In this document: positions 1-8,285 of the stretch, piece after piece
Position numbering within the stretch: the stretch's first letter is position 1
Layout of the letters: the number at the start of each line of letters is the position of its first letter
Assembly: GCF_000378045.1 (NCBI RefSeq)
Contig: NZ_KB899091.1
Coordinates: 124,001 to 188,000 of the forward strand
Origin: Marinobacterium rhizophilum DSM 18822
Lineage (GTDB): Bacteria; Pseudomonadota; Gammaproteobacteria; Pseudomonadales; Balneatricaceae
Direction of reading: 5' to 3'
Length of the DNA: 64,000 bases
Program-made: the position numbers and the translations under genes
Notes under the pieces: generated by a model
Told to the model about the DNA's origin: nothing
Database searches by the model: none
Seen by the model: the letters and a program-made list of their open reading frames with translations, nothing else

Positions 1-357
1 CTGCGGATTGGCCATCGCCACGATCAGGACGTTATCTTCCCGCCGCAGGGGGACCAGTTGGGAATCCTTTAAAAAGCGATAGGACAAAGCGCTTTCGAGC
101 TCCGGCGTCTCGGGATAATCTGCCGCCACAGCCAGCGGCAGCTGCAACAGCTCCGCCAGACTGGCGGCCATGTTGCGCTCCGATACCAGTCCCAGCTTGA
201 CCAGCAACAACGCCAGCGGGGCCTCTTCGACCTGACTGGCGCGCATCCGCTCGACACGCGCCAGATCGGTTTCGGACAGGCGTCCGGCTTCCACCAGCGC
301 GCGCCCCAAAGCCTTGTCATCCAGCGGTGCAACTTCGGCCTGTTCAGCCACTTCCAT
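1..357 (-). CDS. gspE: Type II secretion / type IV pilus-like ATPase GspE, N-terminal part (cut by window edge)
   Basis: Reading the minus strand from an ATG at 357 gives 119 residues open to the window edge. The protein begins MEVAEQAEVAPLDD and contains the helical pattern of the MshEN / T2SSE N-terminal domain (RALVEAGRLSETDLARV, LLVKLGLVSERNMAASLAEL, then YRFLKDSQLVPLRRED and LIVAMANP). In the family this domain precedes the secretion ATPase core and contacts the inner-membrane platform protein GspL or its pilus equivalent. The catalytic Walker motifs lie outside the window, so GspE cannot be separated with certainty from MshE/PilB-type ATPases. The subtilase at 61-63 kb would be a plausible substrate class for a type II system, but that link is only inference. 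Confidence 0.72.
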   Translation of the reverse strand, partial: MEVAEQAEVAPLDDKALGRALVEAGRLSETDLARVERMRASQVEEAPLALLLVKLGLVSERNMAASLAELLQLPLAVAADYPETPELESALSYRFLKDSQLVPLRREDNVLIVAMANPQ

Positions 358-623
358 CGCGCTTGTCCTCCAATTCAGATTCTGTGCCGTTCGCTGCGCT
401 CTCCAGCAACCTTGTGCGCAGCGATCAGGTTCCCCACAAGCAACGGGAGCAAGGCACCCTGCGTACCCTTAGCTTACCGGCAAAACACCGGTACCACGCT
501 AGCTCAACTATAGCTGAAGTTCCTGTTCGCCCAATATGACGGCAATGCTCTAAGCTGAGCCTTGTGTAAAGCGAATGGCCCAGCCCCACCATTTCTTAAA
601 ATCGCAGGCGCCGGCCCGATGGT
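358..623. other. Intergenic region between divergent genes
   Basis: About 266 bases separate the start of the gspE-like gene (minus) from the surface lipoprotein gene (plus), so both promoters should lie here. A short forward reading frame exists but has no recognisable domain or ribosome binding site. I see no strong hairpin or operator. Confidence 0.4.
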
Positions 624-2015
624 ATGAAAACAACAAGCACGGAGAAACAGACGATGCAATCCGCTGGCACTTCACTGGTAATCCTTGCGCTGACATCGCT
701 CATGATAACCGGCTGTCAAACAACTGATATTACAAAGTATCCCAGCGCGCCAGATCAGCCCAAGACCTGGACGGCGCAGGACATACAAAACACGATTGTT
801 GTCACGTCAGTGGATGACGCCGGCCCCGGTACCCTGCGCAATGCCATTGTGCAGGCTAATGCCTCTGCCGGTATGGATAAAATCGTTTTTGAAAGCAGCG
901 AAGGTTTATATCAGCAACCGCAAAGTATCAAGCTTTCGAGCGGCCTTCCGGATATAACCGACTCTCTGGTTATCGATGGCTATATCGATAACATGCTGTG
1001 GAAAGCCAGTGGCGTTACGCTGGACGGCCAGGGTCGATACCAGATTATACGGATCGCCAAGGGCGTAAACGCCAAAATCGCCAACCTGACATTTACCGCA
1101 GGCCACGCCGAACGCGGCGGTGCCATTGAAAACCTCGGCAACACCGTGCTCTCTGGCGTGCTGCTGACCGACAACAGGGCAACGGAATTTGGCGGCGCAG
1201 TCTTTAGTAGCGGCAGCCTGTATCTGATCAACAGTACGGTTCACCACAACCGCGCCGGCCAGGCAGGCGGCGGTCTCTTTCACGAGCGCGGCTATCTTAA
1301 GGTCACTCATGCGACCTTTGATGGCAACGAATCACCCAAGGGTGGCGCACTTTACAGCCGTGTCGAAGGCGTGCTGCAGAACAGCATTCTGGCCAACAGT
1401 GTCTCTGAACAGGACTGTTTTGCCGAAACCGCATTTGCCAAGGAGAGCACGGCCAATATCATCGAAAGCTCCCACCTGTGTGGCGAGGTGTTTTCAAGCG
1501 CCGACCCGGGCCTGGGCAAACTCGGTGGTTACAACGGATCGACCCGCACCATTCCCGTCAGTTCACGCAGTGCCGCCTTCAACTGGGCCGACAATGCGGC
1601 ATCGGTTGACGAAACCGGCGCGCCCCTGGTGTGGGACCAGCGCGGCAACGGCGACCCTCGCTTTGCGCTCGGAATTGCCGATATCGGCGCCTTCGAAGTG
1701 CAGCCCCGCGTTCGATTTGAAGTGGATACGCTCAGCGACGAGGATATCCGCGGCTGCACTTCGGCCAGGGCGGACTGCTCTTTGCGGGGCGCGCTGCAGC
1801 TGCTGAACAACAGCGACAGACATCAGCGCCTGGGCTTCGATGCTGAAGTATTCAAAGATGGCGGAGAATTACGGCAGAAAAGTGCGCTACCGGCAATCAT
1901 TCGCGATTTGACGATCGATGCGAGTGCAGTCGGCGCCGTCGTTCTGGTCGGCAAATCGAAGTTGGAACCCGCAGAAGGCGTAAAGCTGGAACTCATCAAT
2001 ATTAAAAGCCGCTGA
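624..2015 (+). CDS. CSLREA-type right-handed beta-helix surface lipoprotein
   Basis: 463 residues. A hydrophobic stretch ending LMITGC is a lipobox, so the protein should be lipid-anchored. Two copies of the CSLREA / choice-of-anchor pattern are visible: VVTSVDDAGPGTLRNAIVQA near residues 58-78 and VDTLSDEDIRGCTSARADCSLRGAL near 365-395. Between them are short parallel beta-helix turns (GGAIENLGNT, GGAVFSSGSL, GGGLFHERG, GGALYSRVEG). Such proteins are secreted or cell-surface and usually of unknown ligand. The start is uncertain: an internal ATG at 654 has a better ribosome site (GGAG nine bases upstream) and still leaves a 21-residue lipoprotein signal, although the longer form supplies the lysines expected in the n-region. 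It stands alone between divergent and convergent neighbours. Confidence 0.7.
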   Translation: MKTTSTEKQTMQSAGTSLVILALTSLMITGCQTTDITKYPSAPDQPKTWTAQDIQNTIVVTSVDDAGPGTLRNAIVQANASAGMDKIVFESSEGLYQQPQSIKLSSGLPDITDSLVIDGYIDNMLWKASGVTLDGQGRYQIIRIAKGVNAKIANLTFTAGHAERGGAIENLGNTVLSGVLLTDNRATEFGGAVFSSGSLYLINSTVHHNRAGQAGGGLFHERGYLKVTHATFDGNESPKGGALYSRVEGVLQNSILANSVSEQDCFAETAFAKESTANIIESSHLCGEVFSSADPGLGKLGGYNGSTRTIPVSSRSAAFNWADNAASVDETGAPLVWDQRGNGDPRFALGIADIGAFEVQPRVRFEVDTLSDEDIRGCTSARADCSLRGALQLLNNSDRHQRLGFDAEVFKDGGELRQKSALPAIIRDLTIDASAVGAVVLVGKSKLEPAEGVKLELINIKSR

Positions 2016-2055
2016 TCCTGCATTCGGCTCCTGCATTGGGCCGTGCAGCAGGCTC

Positions 2056-3402
2056 CTACAGCGGGGAAGTCATTTTAGGAGCTCGGTCTGCGGGCGAACC
2101 CTTTATCAGGCCACCGACCGACAGCAGCGCCTCACTCAGCAGGCGCGCATCGGCCAACGGAGCGCTTTGCGCCGACACCAGCGGCAAATCCAGCACCCGC
2201 ACGCCCAGAGCCTGCAACGCGGGGATATCAATGCCACCGTTATAGCGCCCGTTGACGCTATCGATCACCACATAGTTCAGCAGGTGCTCAACCGGCACCG
2301 GTGGTTCACAGTCGTCGCCCAGCATCGCCAACAGACGCCGCACGGCATCCGTCAGACTGATACCCCACTGTTCCGGATCGTTGCCCAGACTCGGCACGTA
2401 CACTTTGGGGGCCGCGCTGGTGGCAATGGCCCGGCCAGCGCCACGGGGTAACAGGTTGGCCAGTACGCTGGTATAAAAGCTGCCCGGCGGAAAGCAGATC
2501 AGTTCGGCGGCGGCGATCATGCGTTGACGGGATTCGGGCAACACCGACTGCACCGGCTGCCACTCATCGAGCGAATTGCTCAGACTCAACTGTTCAATCA
2601 CGGCGCCCCGGCCAGCCAGATCCAGGCTCGTTATCAGGTGTTCGCCGATCACGCGGGAGCCGTCATCCAGCTGCGCCACCAGGTGGTAGTTGTCGTTGGT
2701 GACGGTGTGCACTTCGCCCAATACCTGGGCATGGCGGGCAAACTCGGCGATGGCCGCGTCCAGATTCTTGGCATTGCGCAAATAGGTGCCGGCCAGCACA
2801 AGGTTACCGATGCTGGCGCCACGCAGGTCAAAGTCGTCCGCCATGGCCTCGCGGCAGGCTTCCAGCTGAATACAGATCAGGTCCCGGGTTTGTGCATCAA
2901 CCACCGCCGCCAGCGGATGTTCACCGGCGATGATACAGTCCAGTTCCGCCCGCAATTGCGCTGCAGAGGCACCTTTTGACAGCCGGTGTGCGAACAGCTG
3001 CACGCCCTCGGGGTGGCCGGTCACCCGCTCATCCGCCAGGGACATCAGCCGGCTGCGCAGATCGCCGATGGCAGGCATCGAAAATGCCTTGCGCAAGATC
3101 GCCGAGCTGCCGCCCGAATCATAGGGGGTCACCAGATGAACGGAATTGTGGGTAAAGCGCTTTAGAGCACGGCTGGTACTGTCCAGCGCAGAGCCGCCGG
3201 TAAAAAACAGCAGCTGTGGGCCATTGGCGGGATCCCCGGCAAACGCATCGAGGCGTGCGGGATCCGGCGTCCAGGTGGTCATAAGCGGGTCGGTGATAGG
3301 ATTAACGCGTTTCCCTGAAAGCATTCGCAGCGCTGGCTCATAACGACAAAAACAGCGCCCATTATCCCCCATCCGCCAGGGATACCAAAGCAAAGATCTC
3401 AT
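2056..3402 (-). CDS. CofD/YvcK-family protein (GAK-system CofD-like)
   Basis: About 448 residues from the ATG at 3402, which has AAGG five bases upstream; longer reading would overlap the divergent EAL gene. The core matches the CofD/YvcK fold: a glycine-rich loop TGGSALDS near residues 68-75, PYDSGGSSAILR near 93-104 (compare the DDGGSSGRLR motif), IGDLRSRLMSLAD near 112-124, and SIGNLVLAGTYL in the middle. CofD transfers lactyl phosphate to the deazaflavin Fo, while YvcK proteins bind UDP-sugars and control carbon or wall metabolism. This branch resembles the CofD-like component of the poorly known GAK system, but no ATP-grasp partner is seen nearby. The substrate is unknown. The gene is convergent with the lipoprotein gene and divergent from the EAL gene. 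Confidence 0.65.
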   Translation of the reverse strand: MRSLLWYPWRMGDNGRCFCRYEPALRMLSGKRVNPITDPLMTTWTPDPARLDAFAGDPANGPQLLFFTGGSALDSTSRALKRFTHNSVHLVTPYDSGGSSAILRKAFSMPAIGDLRSRLMSLADERVTGHPEGVQLFAHRLSKGASAAQLRAELDCIIAGEHPLAAVVDAQTRDLICIQLEACREAMADDFDLRGASIGNLVLAGTYLRNAKNLDAAIAEFARHAQVLGEVHTVTNDNYHLVAQLDDGSRVIGEHLITSLDLAGRGAVIEQLSLSNSLDEWQPVQSVLPESRQRMIAAAELICFPPGSFYTSVLANLLPRGAGRAIATSAAPKVYVPSLGNDPEQWGISLTDAVRRLLAMLGDDCEPPVPVEHLLNYVVIDSVNGRYNGGIDIPALQALGVRVLDLPLVSAQSAPLADARLLSEALLSVGGLIKGSPADRAPKMTSPL

Positions 3403-3531
3403 TATACCTTCGCCGTGTAAGGCAGGTACTGCTGCAATTTTGCCCATCGTGCACCACGATTTGGCACGCTGATTGCCTTGCCCTTTGCAGACGCATTGCA
3501 TCCACAGTGCATGCAACGATACGAGGTCACT

Positions 3532-4746
3532 ATGAGCGAGACGATATTCCCCTGGTTCCAGCCCATTATTGAAGTCGCCAGCGGCAAGATTGCGGGCTTT
3601 GAGGCACTGGCCAGGCGCAGAGGCGCATCGGGCGACGTCGAGTCCGCCGCCGACATTTTCCGAAACCCGGCCCGCTCGGCACAGGAACGCCTGGACGTGG
3701 ACCGCAGTGTGCGCTATCAGGCGCTGCAAAAATTCAGCACGCTGGAAGGAAGCCAGTTTCTGAGTCTGAACCTGTCACCCGAGTGGATCGACAACCTGCA
3801 GGGTTCCGATGACCAGCCGACCCTCTCGATGATCGAGGAGCTCGGGCTGGACCCGCGCCGGGTGGTGCTGGAGATCACCGAGCAAAATGGCAGTATCGAA
3901 CAGATTCAGCGTCAGGCCAGTCGGTACCGTGCAGCGGGCATCGGCATCGCCTACGATGACTTTGGCACCGGATTTCAGCAGCTTGACCGCGTGCTCGCCT
4001 TCACGCCTAACCTGATCAAGCTGGACCTGCAGATGTTCCACAATGGTGCATGCAGTGCCCACAAGGATGCAATACTGCAGATGGTTGGCCAGATGGGCAC
4101 TCAACTGGGCAGCAAGATTGTCTGCGAGGGCGTTGAAACGGCCGACGACTTTTACCTGGCACTGCAGTGCAATGCCAGCTTCGTGCAAGGCTATGCCTTT
4201 GCGCCGGCGCAGCCCGAATTTGCCGAGGCAGATTCCACCCGGGCACAGGTGCGCAAGCTGCTGAACAGCCATCTGGACATGACGGTGGAGCATACCGCCC
4301 GAGCACAGTGGCAGGAAAAAAGCCTGCACAGCAGCCTGCTGGCACTGCGCGATCTGCTGGTCACAGGCAAGGGTGACGCAGCGCTGCAGAACTATCACCC
4401 GAGCCCCGGTATTCAGCGCCTGTATATCTGCAACCGCGAGGGCGATCAGACCTCCCCCAATTATTACTTCCTCGACGGGGCCTGGCAGGCCGACAGCAGC
4501 GTGATTGGCAACAACTGGAGCTGGCGACCGTACTTTTACCAGCTGCTCGGGTCCACCGACTACCAGAGCCGTATCCTGCGCTCGTCCCCCTACCTGGACA
4601 TCGGTACCGGACAGCGCTGTGTGACGCTGAGTCTCGCGCTGGACAACAACCGCGTACTGTTGGTGGACGTCAGCGCACCCAAACAATTTGGCGGCAGCGA
4701 TGCCTGCCACAGTGAACTGATGCCACGGATGAACGGCGCTGCCTGA
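3532..4746 (+). CDS. EAL-domain cyclic-di-GMP phosphodiesterase with YkuI-like C-terminal domain
   Basis: 404 residues from the ATG at 3532 (GAGG five bases upstream; the reading frame is open further 5' but lacks a site). The EAL domain spans about residues 1-245, with the expected catalytic signature: GFEALAR (Glu24), SLNLSP, LEITEQNG, AYDDFGTG, LIKLDLQM, CEGVET and VQGYAF. All metal-binding and general-base positions appear kept, so it should hydrolyse cyclic-di-GMP. The C-terminal 140 residues (LLALRDLL to LLVDVSAP) resemble the PAS/Cache-like YkuI C-terminal sensor domain. There is no membrane segment, so it should be cytosolic. It is monocistronic and divergent from the CofD-like gene; the sensed signal is unknown. 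Confidence 0.8.
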   Translation: MSETIFPWFQPIIEVASGKIAGFEALARRRGASGDVESAADIFRNPARSAQERLDVDRSVRYQALQKFSTLEGSQFLSLNLSPEWIDNLQGSDDQPTLSMIEELGLDPRRVVLEITEQNGSIEQIQRQASRYRAAGIGIAYDDFGTGFQQLDRVLAFTPNLIKLDLQMFHNGACSAHKDAILQMVGQMGTQLGSKIVCEGVETADDFYLALQCNASFVQGYAFAPAQPEFAEADSTRAQVRKLLNSHLDMTVEHTARAQWQEKSLHSSLLALRDLLVTGKGDAALQNYHPSPGIQRLYICNREGDQTSPNYYFLDGAWQADSSVIGNNWSWRPYFYQLLGSTDYQSRILRSSPYLDIGTGQRCVTLSLALDNNRVLLVDVSAPKQFGGSDACHSELMPRMNGAA

Positions 4747-4791
4747 GCGTTTAGCTCCCCATAGCAGGGCGCCCGGCGGGAGCCCGCAACT

Positions 4792-5400
4792 TTAGCTGCG
4801 CAGCAGCCAGGCTGAAATGACGTAGGCCAGCAGGTAGAGCAACACATAGAGAACCGGCAGTAGCCAGAGCAGCACGATACGAAATTCAAGCCGCAGGTCC
4901 GCCTCACGGATACGCTGCACCAGAGCGCGGGACAGGGACAACGCGAGCACCATCACCGGCACCACGATCAGCCAGAACAGCGGCAGTTCGATTTGCCAGT
5001 GCCAGTCCAGCGACAGGCGATCGGCCAGAGACTGCAGCGGTGCCAGCAGCCAGCCGGGCGGGTGCCAGCTTCGAGCCCCGGTCATGCTGCTCACCAGCGG
5101 CACACAGAGCAACACGGCCAGCAAGTGCAGCAACCATACGAGCCGGCTTGGGGCCAAGTTTCGCGGGGTACGCTGCACCCCCTCCAGCTGACGCGCCCAG
5201 TGACCGTAGTGGTAGTCGTTCAGCTGCTGCACGTATGGCTCCAGCTCGGGACAGGACGCGGTGTTTTCGCGCACGAACAGCAGCGCGTCTTCCGCTGTAG
5301 TGAATCGCTTTTTATAGCCCAGCCCAAACCGACGCTGTTGACAGCAAAAGACATCTTTTTGAGCATCGTAACTCACGGGATTGGGTATTTTTTCCGTCAC
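4792..5400 (-). CDS. Small membrane protein of unknown function (intact paralogue)
   Basis: About 202 residues from a GTG at 5400 (AGAGGA ten bases upstream). This start is supported by the paralogue at 12645-12995, whose ATG aligns here. The N-terminal 80 residues are soluble and strongly conserved between the copies (DVFCCQQRRFGLGYKKRF, ALLFVRENTASCP, LEPYVQQLNDYHYGHWARQLE). The C-terminal half holds about three hydrophobic segments (LVWLLHLLAVLLCVPLV, LPLFWLIVVPVMVLALSL, VLLWLLPVLYVLLYLLAYVI). I do not recognise the family. The cysteine pair in DVFCC and the third Cys suggest a small soluble domain facing the cytoplasm. Confidence 0.6.
   Translation of the reverse strand: MTEKIPNPVSYDAQKDVFCCQQRRFGLGYKKRFTTAEDALLFVRENTASCPELEPYVQQLNDYHYGHWARQLEGVQRTPRNLAPSRLVWLLHLLAVLLCVPLVSSMTGARSWHPPGWLLAPLQSLADRLSLDWHWQIELPLFWLIVVPVMVLALSLSRALVQRIREADLRLEFRIVLLWLLPVLYVLLYLLAYVISAWLLRS
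5160..5400 (-). repeat. Direct repeat, copy 1 (5' part of small membrane protein gene)
   Basis: About 240 bases closely match 12756-12995 in the same orientation, with long identical runs such as the stretch encoding LNDYHYGHWARQLE. The two copies bracket the 7.4-kb TonB/YfiR/kinase/REC-GGDEF-EAL module. Confidence 0.8.
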
Positions 5401-5740
5401 GGGGCTTCTTTCCTCTGTTTTCTCGGCATAGCTTAGCCCCTCACGCCCGGCACAGCGAGAGGCTGTGCTATCGCAATCTGCCAGGCCAAACACTCATCTG
5501 CTTGGCAGCGACGCCATGCGTTGCTCTGGTTTGTGCATCCCGGCAGTCGTGCGAAATATCTGACGTTCACAGCGAGGGAGGGGTCATTTTCTGTACGCTT
5601 GCCCGTTAAATAGTGCCACTCATCGCCCAAAAGGTTACCGATGGCTCCAGCTGCCAGCAGAAGTGACAGCAACCACATTTTAGAAAATGCGCGGACTCGA
5701 CTATGCTGCCTGGTGAGGATAGCTGCACACGGACAAGGAT
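5401..5740. other. 340-base intergenic region, promoter side of the sensory module
   Basis: Lies between the small membrane protein gene (minus) and the TonB receptor gene (plus). A weak minus-strand frame (about 5433-5677) begins MWLLSLLLAAGAIG like a signal peptide, but the remainder is unlike any family and there is no ribosome site, so I do not call it. No operator or terminator is obvious. Confidence 0.3.
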
Positions 5741-7711
5741 ATGCCGGCACGAATTACAGTGAAAACCAGAACTGTAGTACCTTTGTTGACTCGCCATACA
5801 TATCTGCCGATACAACAACGGCTGGGTAACATCGGCGTGTTGCTGTGTACTTTATTGCTCACGTCCGCCACCGTGCAGGCCGCAGCGCCCCACTACGCCA
5901 CCAGCGAGCTACTCGACCTCAGCCTGGAAGACCTTTCAGACCTGACAATCAGCTCTGTTTCCAAACGGCCGGAAAAACTGTCCAAGGTCGCGGCTTCCGC
6001 CTACGTGATAACGTCCGAAGCTATTCGCCGCAGCGGCGCCACCAGTCTGCCCGAAGTCCTGCGCCTGGCGCCCAACCTGCTGGTTGCCCGTGTCGGCAAT
6101 AATAAGTATGCGATCAGTGCCCGGGGCTTTAACTCCACCACAGCCAACAAATTGCAGGTCCTGATCGATGGCCGAATCGCCTACACACCGCTCTACTCTG
6201 GCGTGTTCTGGGATGTGCAGGACGTATTGCTGCAGGATATAGAACGCATCGAAGTTATCAGCGGCCCCGGTGCCACCACTTGGGGCAGCAATGCCGTCAA
6301 TGGCGTCATTAGTATCATTACCCGGCCAGCGGCGGACACCCAGGGCGGCCTTGTGGTGGCGGGAGTGGGCAATATCGAGCAAGGTGCTGCCCTGCGCTAT
6401 GGCGGCACCCTGGCCTCCGGCGGGCATTACCGGGTGTATGGCAAAGCCGAAAACGATAACCAGAGCACACGAGAAAGCGGCGGCGGGGCCGATGATGACG
6501 CGCAGCGGGGTCAGCTCGGGTTTCGCGCCGACCCTTACGGCGATGGCCACCTCAGTGTCCAGGGCAATGTCTACGAGGGCCGGCAGGAACAGCCTAGCAA
6601 GCACGACATTGAAACGCGGGGATTGAATTTTCTGACGCGCTGGCAGCACAACCTGATGGATGGCTCACAAGTACAACTGCAGGCCTATTATGACCGGACC
6701 GAGCGCGATCAGCCGGGTGTTTTCAGCGAAACGCTGGATATTCTGGATATTGAGCTGCAGCGCGGCCTTACCCTTGGCACTCACCAGAAAATTGTCTGGG
6801 GCGTCGGTCATCGCTCCGCCTGGGATGACGTGAACAACAGTTCGGCGCTGGCCTTTCTACCGGCCGAGAAACATCTCAGTTGGAACCACATATTTTTGCA
6901 GGACGAAGTTAGCCTGCAGCCTGACTTGAAACTCACACTCGGCGGCCGGTTAGAGCACAACAGCTACACGGGTCTGGAGTTTATGCCCAATGCTCGGCTG
7001 GCCTGGCATGCCACAGATCAGGATCTGCTCTGGATCTCGCTGGCCCACACAGTGCGGACACCATCGCGACTCGATCGCGACTTTTTTGTTCCAGCACCAC
7101 CCTTGACGCCCCAGCTGGCAGGCGGGCCCGAGTTTGAATCCGAAACGGCGGATACATTCGAAATCGGATATCGCGGACAACGATTCAGTCGGCTGAATTA
7201 TTCACTCACCGCCTTCTATAGCGACTACGACAAGCTGCGTACGCTCGAACCGACGGGCACCGGCAGCTTCGAGCTCAGCAATGGACTGCAGGCACAGACC
7301 TATGGTCTCGAAGCCTGGGGGGACTATCAGGTCAGCGAACGCTGGAGACTGAGCGCAGGTGCCTTGCGATTAAACGAGGACTTTAAACTTAAACCCGGCA
7401 GTGCCGACGTTAATGGAGGCAAAGCAGAAGCGCATGACCCATCACATCAGTGGATGCTGCGCTCCCACTTCAACCCGGACAGCGCACACGAGCTCGACCT
7501 GACGCTGCGTCATGTTGGCAAGCTGTCATCCACAAATGTACCCGCCTACACGGCCTTGGACATTCGCTATGGCTGGAAGCCCGCAGACAACGTCGAGCTG
7601 TCGGTAACGGCCTGGAACCTTCTGGACCCCGCGCATAGCGAATTTGGCTCTGCCAGCAATCGCATCGAAACCGAGCGCAGTGTGTATCTCGAACTGCAAC
7701 TGAGGTACTGA
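5741..7711 (+). CDS. TonB-dependent outer-membrane receptor
   Basis: 656 residues. A long signal peptide has its hydrophobic core at LGNIGVLLCTLLLTSATVQA (residues 28-47). The plug domain follows (about 60-190), with LSLEDLSDLTISSVSKRPEK, SAYVITSEAIRRSGATSLPEVLR, QVLIDGR and VISGPGATTWGSNAVNGVI; then a roughly 450-residue beta-barrel ending in an aromatic residue plus hydrophobic alternation (YLELQLRY), typical of barrel insertion signals. Receptors with the SLEDLSDLxVxSVSK start are often found beside YfiR/kinase/GGDEF genes, exactly as here: the YfiR-like gene begins 8 bases downstream. It may act as a sensor or uptake channel for a ligand that feeds the signalling genes; the ligand is unknown. 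Confidence 0.85.
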   Translation: MPARITVKTRTVVPLLTRHTYLPIQQRLGNIGVLLCTLLLTSATVQAAAPHYATSELLDLSLEDLSDLTISSVSKRPEKLSKVAASAYVITSEAIRRSGATSLPEVLRLAPNLLVARVGNNKYAISARGFNSTTANKLQVLIDGRIAYTPLYSGVFWDVQDVLLQDIERIEVISGPGATTWGSNAVNGVISIITRPAADTQGGLVVAGVGNIEQGAALRYGGTLASGGHYRVYGKAENDNQSTRESGGGADDDAQRGQLGFRADPYGDGHLSVQGNVYEGRQEQPSKHDIETRGLNFLTRWQHNLMDGSQVQLQAYYDRTERDQPGVFSETLDILDIELQRGLTLGTHQKIVWGVGHRSAWDDVNNSSALAFLPAEKHLSWNHIFLQDEVSLQPDLKLTLGGRLEHNSYTGLEFMPNARLAWHATDQDLLWISLAHTVRTPSRLDRDFFVPAPPLTPQLAGGPEFESETADTFEIGYRGQRFSRLNYSLTAFYSDYDKLRTLEPTGTGSFELSNGLQAQTYGLEAWGDYQVSERWRLSAGALRLNEDFKLKPGSADVNGGKAEAHDPSHQWMLRSHFNPDSAHELDLTLRHVGKLSSTNVPAYTALDIRYGWKPADNVELSVTAWNLLDPAHSEFGSASNRIETERSVYLELQLRY

Positions 7712-7718
7712 GGCCAAC

Positions 7719-8285
7719 ATGAAACCGCCCGCCACATTGCTCGTCACGCTGCTGTTACTGGGCAGCTGCATGATAACACCGGCAACCGGCCTTGCCCGGG
7801 AAGCAGCGAACAGCGCCACGGAAACCCGTATCAAGGCCGCTTTTCTGTTCAAGTTCTGCCATTACGTCACATGGCCCGATAGCGCTTTCCCTGCATCCGA
7901 CAGCCCCATCAATATCGGGGTTATCGGCTCGGACGACATCGCACGGGAACTGCAGCAGGCAGTCGCCGGGCGCAGCATTCAACAGCGCCCGCTGCACGTG
8001 CGCACCTATACAGCGGCAACGCTGCCTGACGATATTCAGTTGCTCTATGTCGGGGCGGCTGCACGGGCCGCCGCGCCACGCTGGCTGGCGAGCCTGCAGG
8101 GCAAACCAGTCCTGGTGGTCACCGACAGCCGCAACGGACTGGACAGGGGCAGCAGCATCAACTTCGAGGTGGACGGCGACCGGGTGCGCTTTGATATCTC
8201 CCTGTCCGCGGCGCAGGCCCATCAGCTCAAGCTAAGTTCCCAGTTATTGTCGGTAGCGCGCCAGGTACGGGGAACGCCGCCATGA
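7719..8285 (+). CDS. YfiR-family (DUF4154) periplasmic protein
   Basis: 188 residues. N-terminal signal (LLVTLLLLGSCMITPATGLA) and then the YfiR pattern: ETRIKAAFLFKFCHYVTWPD, INIGVIGSDDIARELQQAVAGRSIQQRPL, IQLLYVG, GKPVLVVTDSRNGLDRGSSINFEVDGDRVRFDIS split over residues 35-175, and LSSQLLSVARQV at the end. In Pseudomonas, YfiR is a periplasmic repressor of the diguanylate cyclase YfiN. Here it sits between a TonB receptor and a CHASE8 kinase and overlaps the kinase start by 4 bases (ATGA), so it probably relays a periplasmic signal to that kinase. GAGG five bases upstream supports the start. Confidence 0.85.
   Translation: MKPPATLLVTLLLLGSCMITPATGLAREAANSATETRIKAAFLFKFCHYVTWPDSAFPASDSPINIGVIGSDDIARELQQAVAGRSIQQRPLHVRTYTAATLPDDIQLLYVGAAARAAAPRWLASLQGKPVLVVTDSRNGLDRGSSINFEVDGDRVRFDISLSAAQAHQLKLSSQLLSVARQVRGTPP

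Noticed and set aside
69-332. Minus-strand 87-codon frame rich in Trp and Arg
   Set aside because: It lies in another frame of the gspE-like coding sequence, whose own frame gives a recognisable domain.
5433-5677. Minus frame beginning MWLLSLLLAAGAIG
   Set aside because: Looks like a signal peptide at first, but lacks a ribosome site and the rest resembles random translation.
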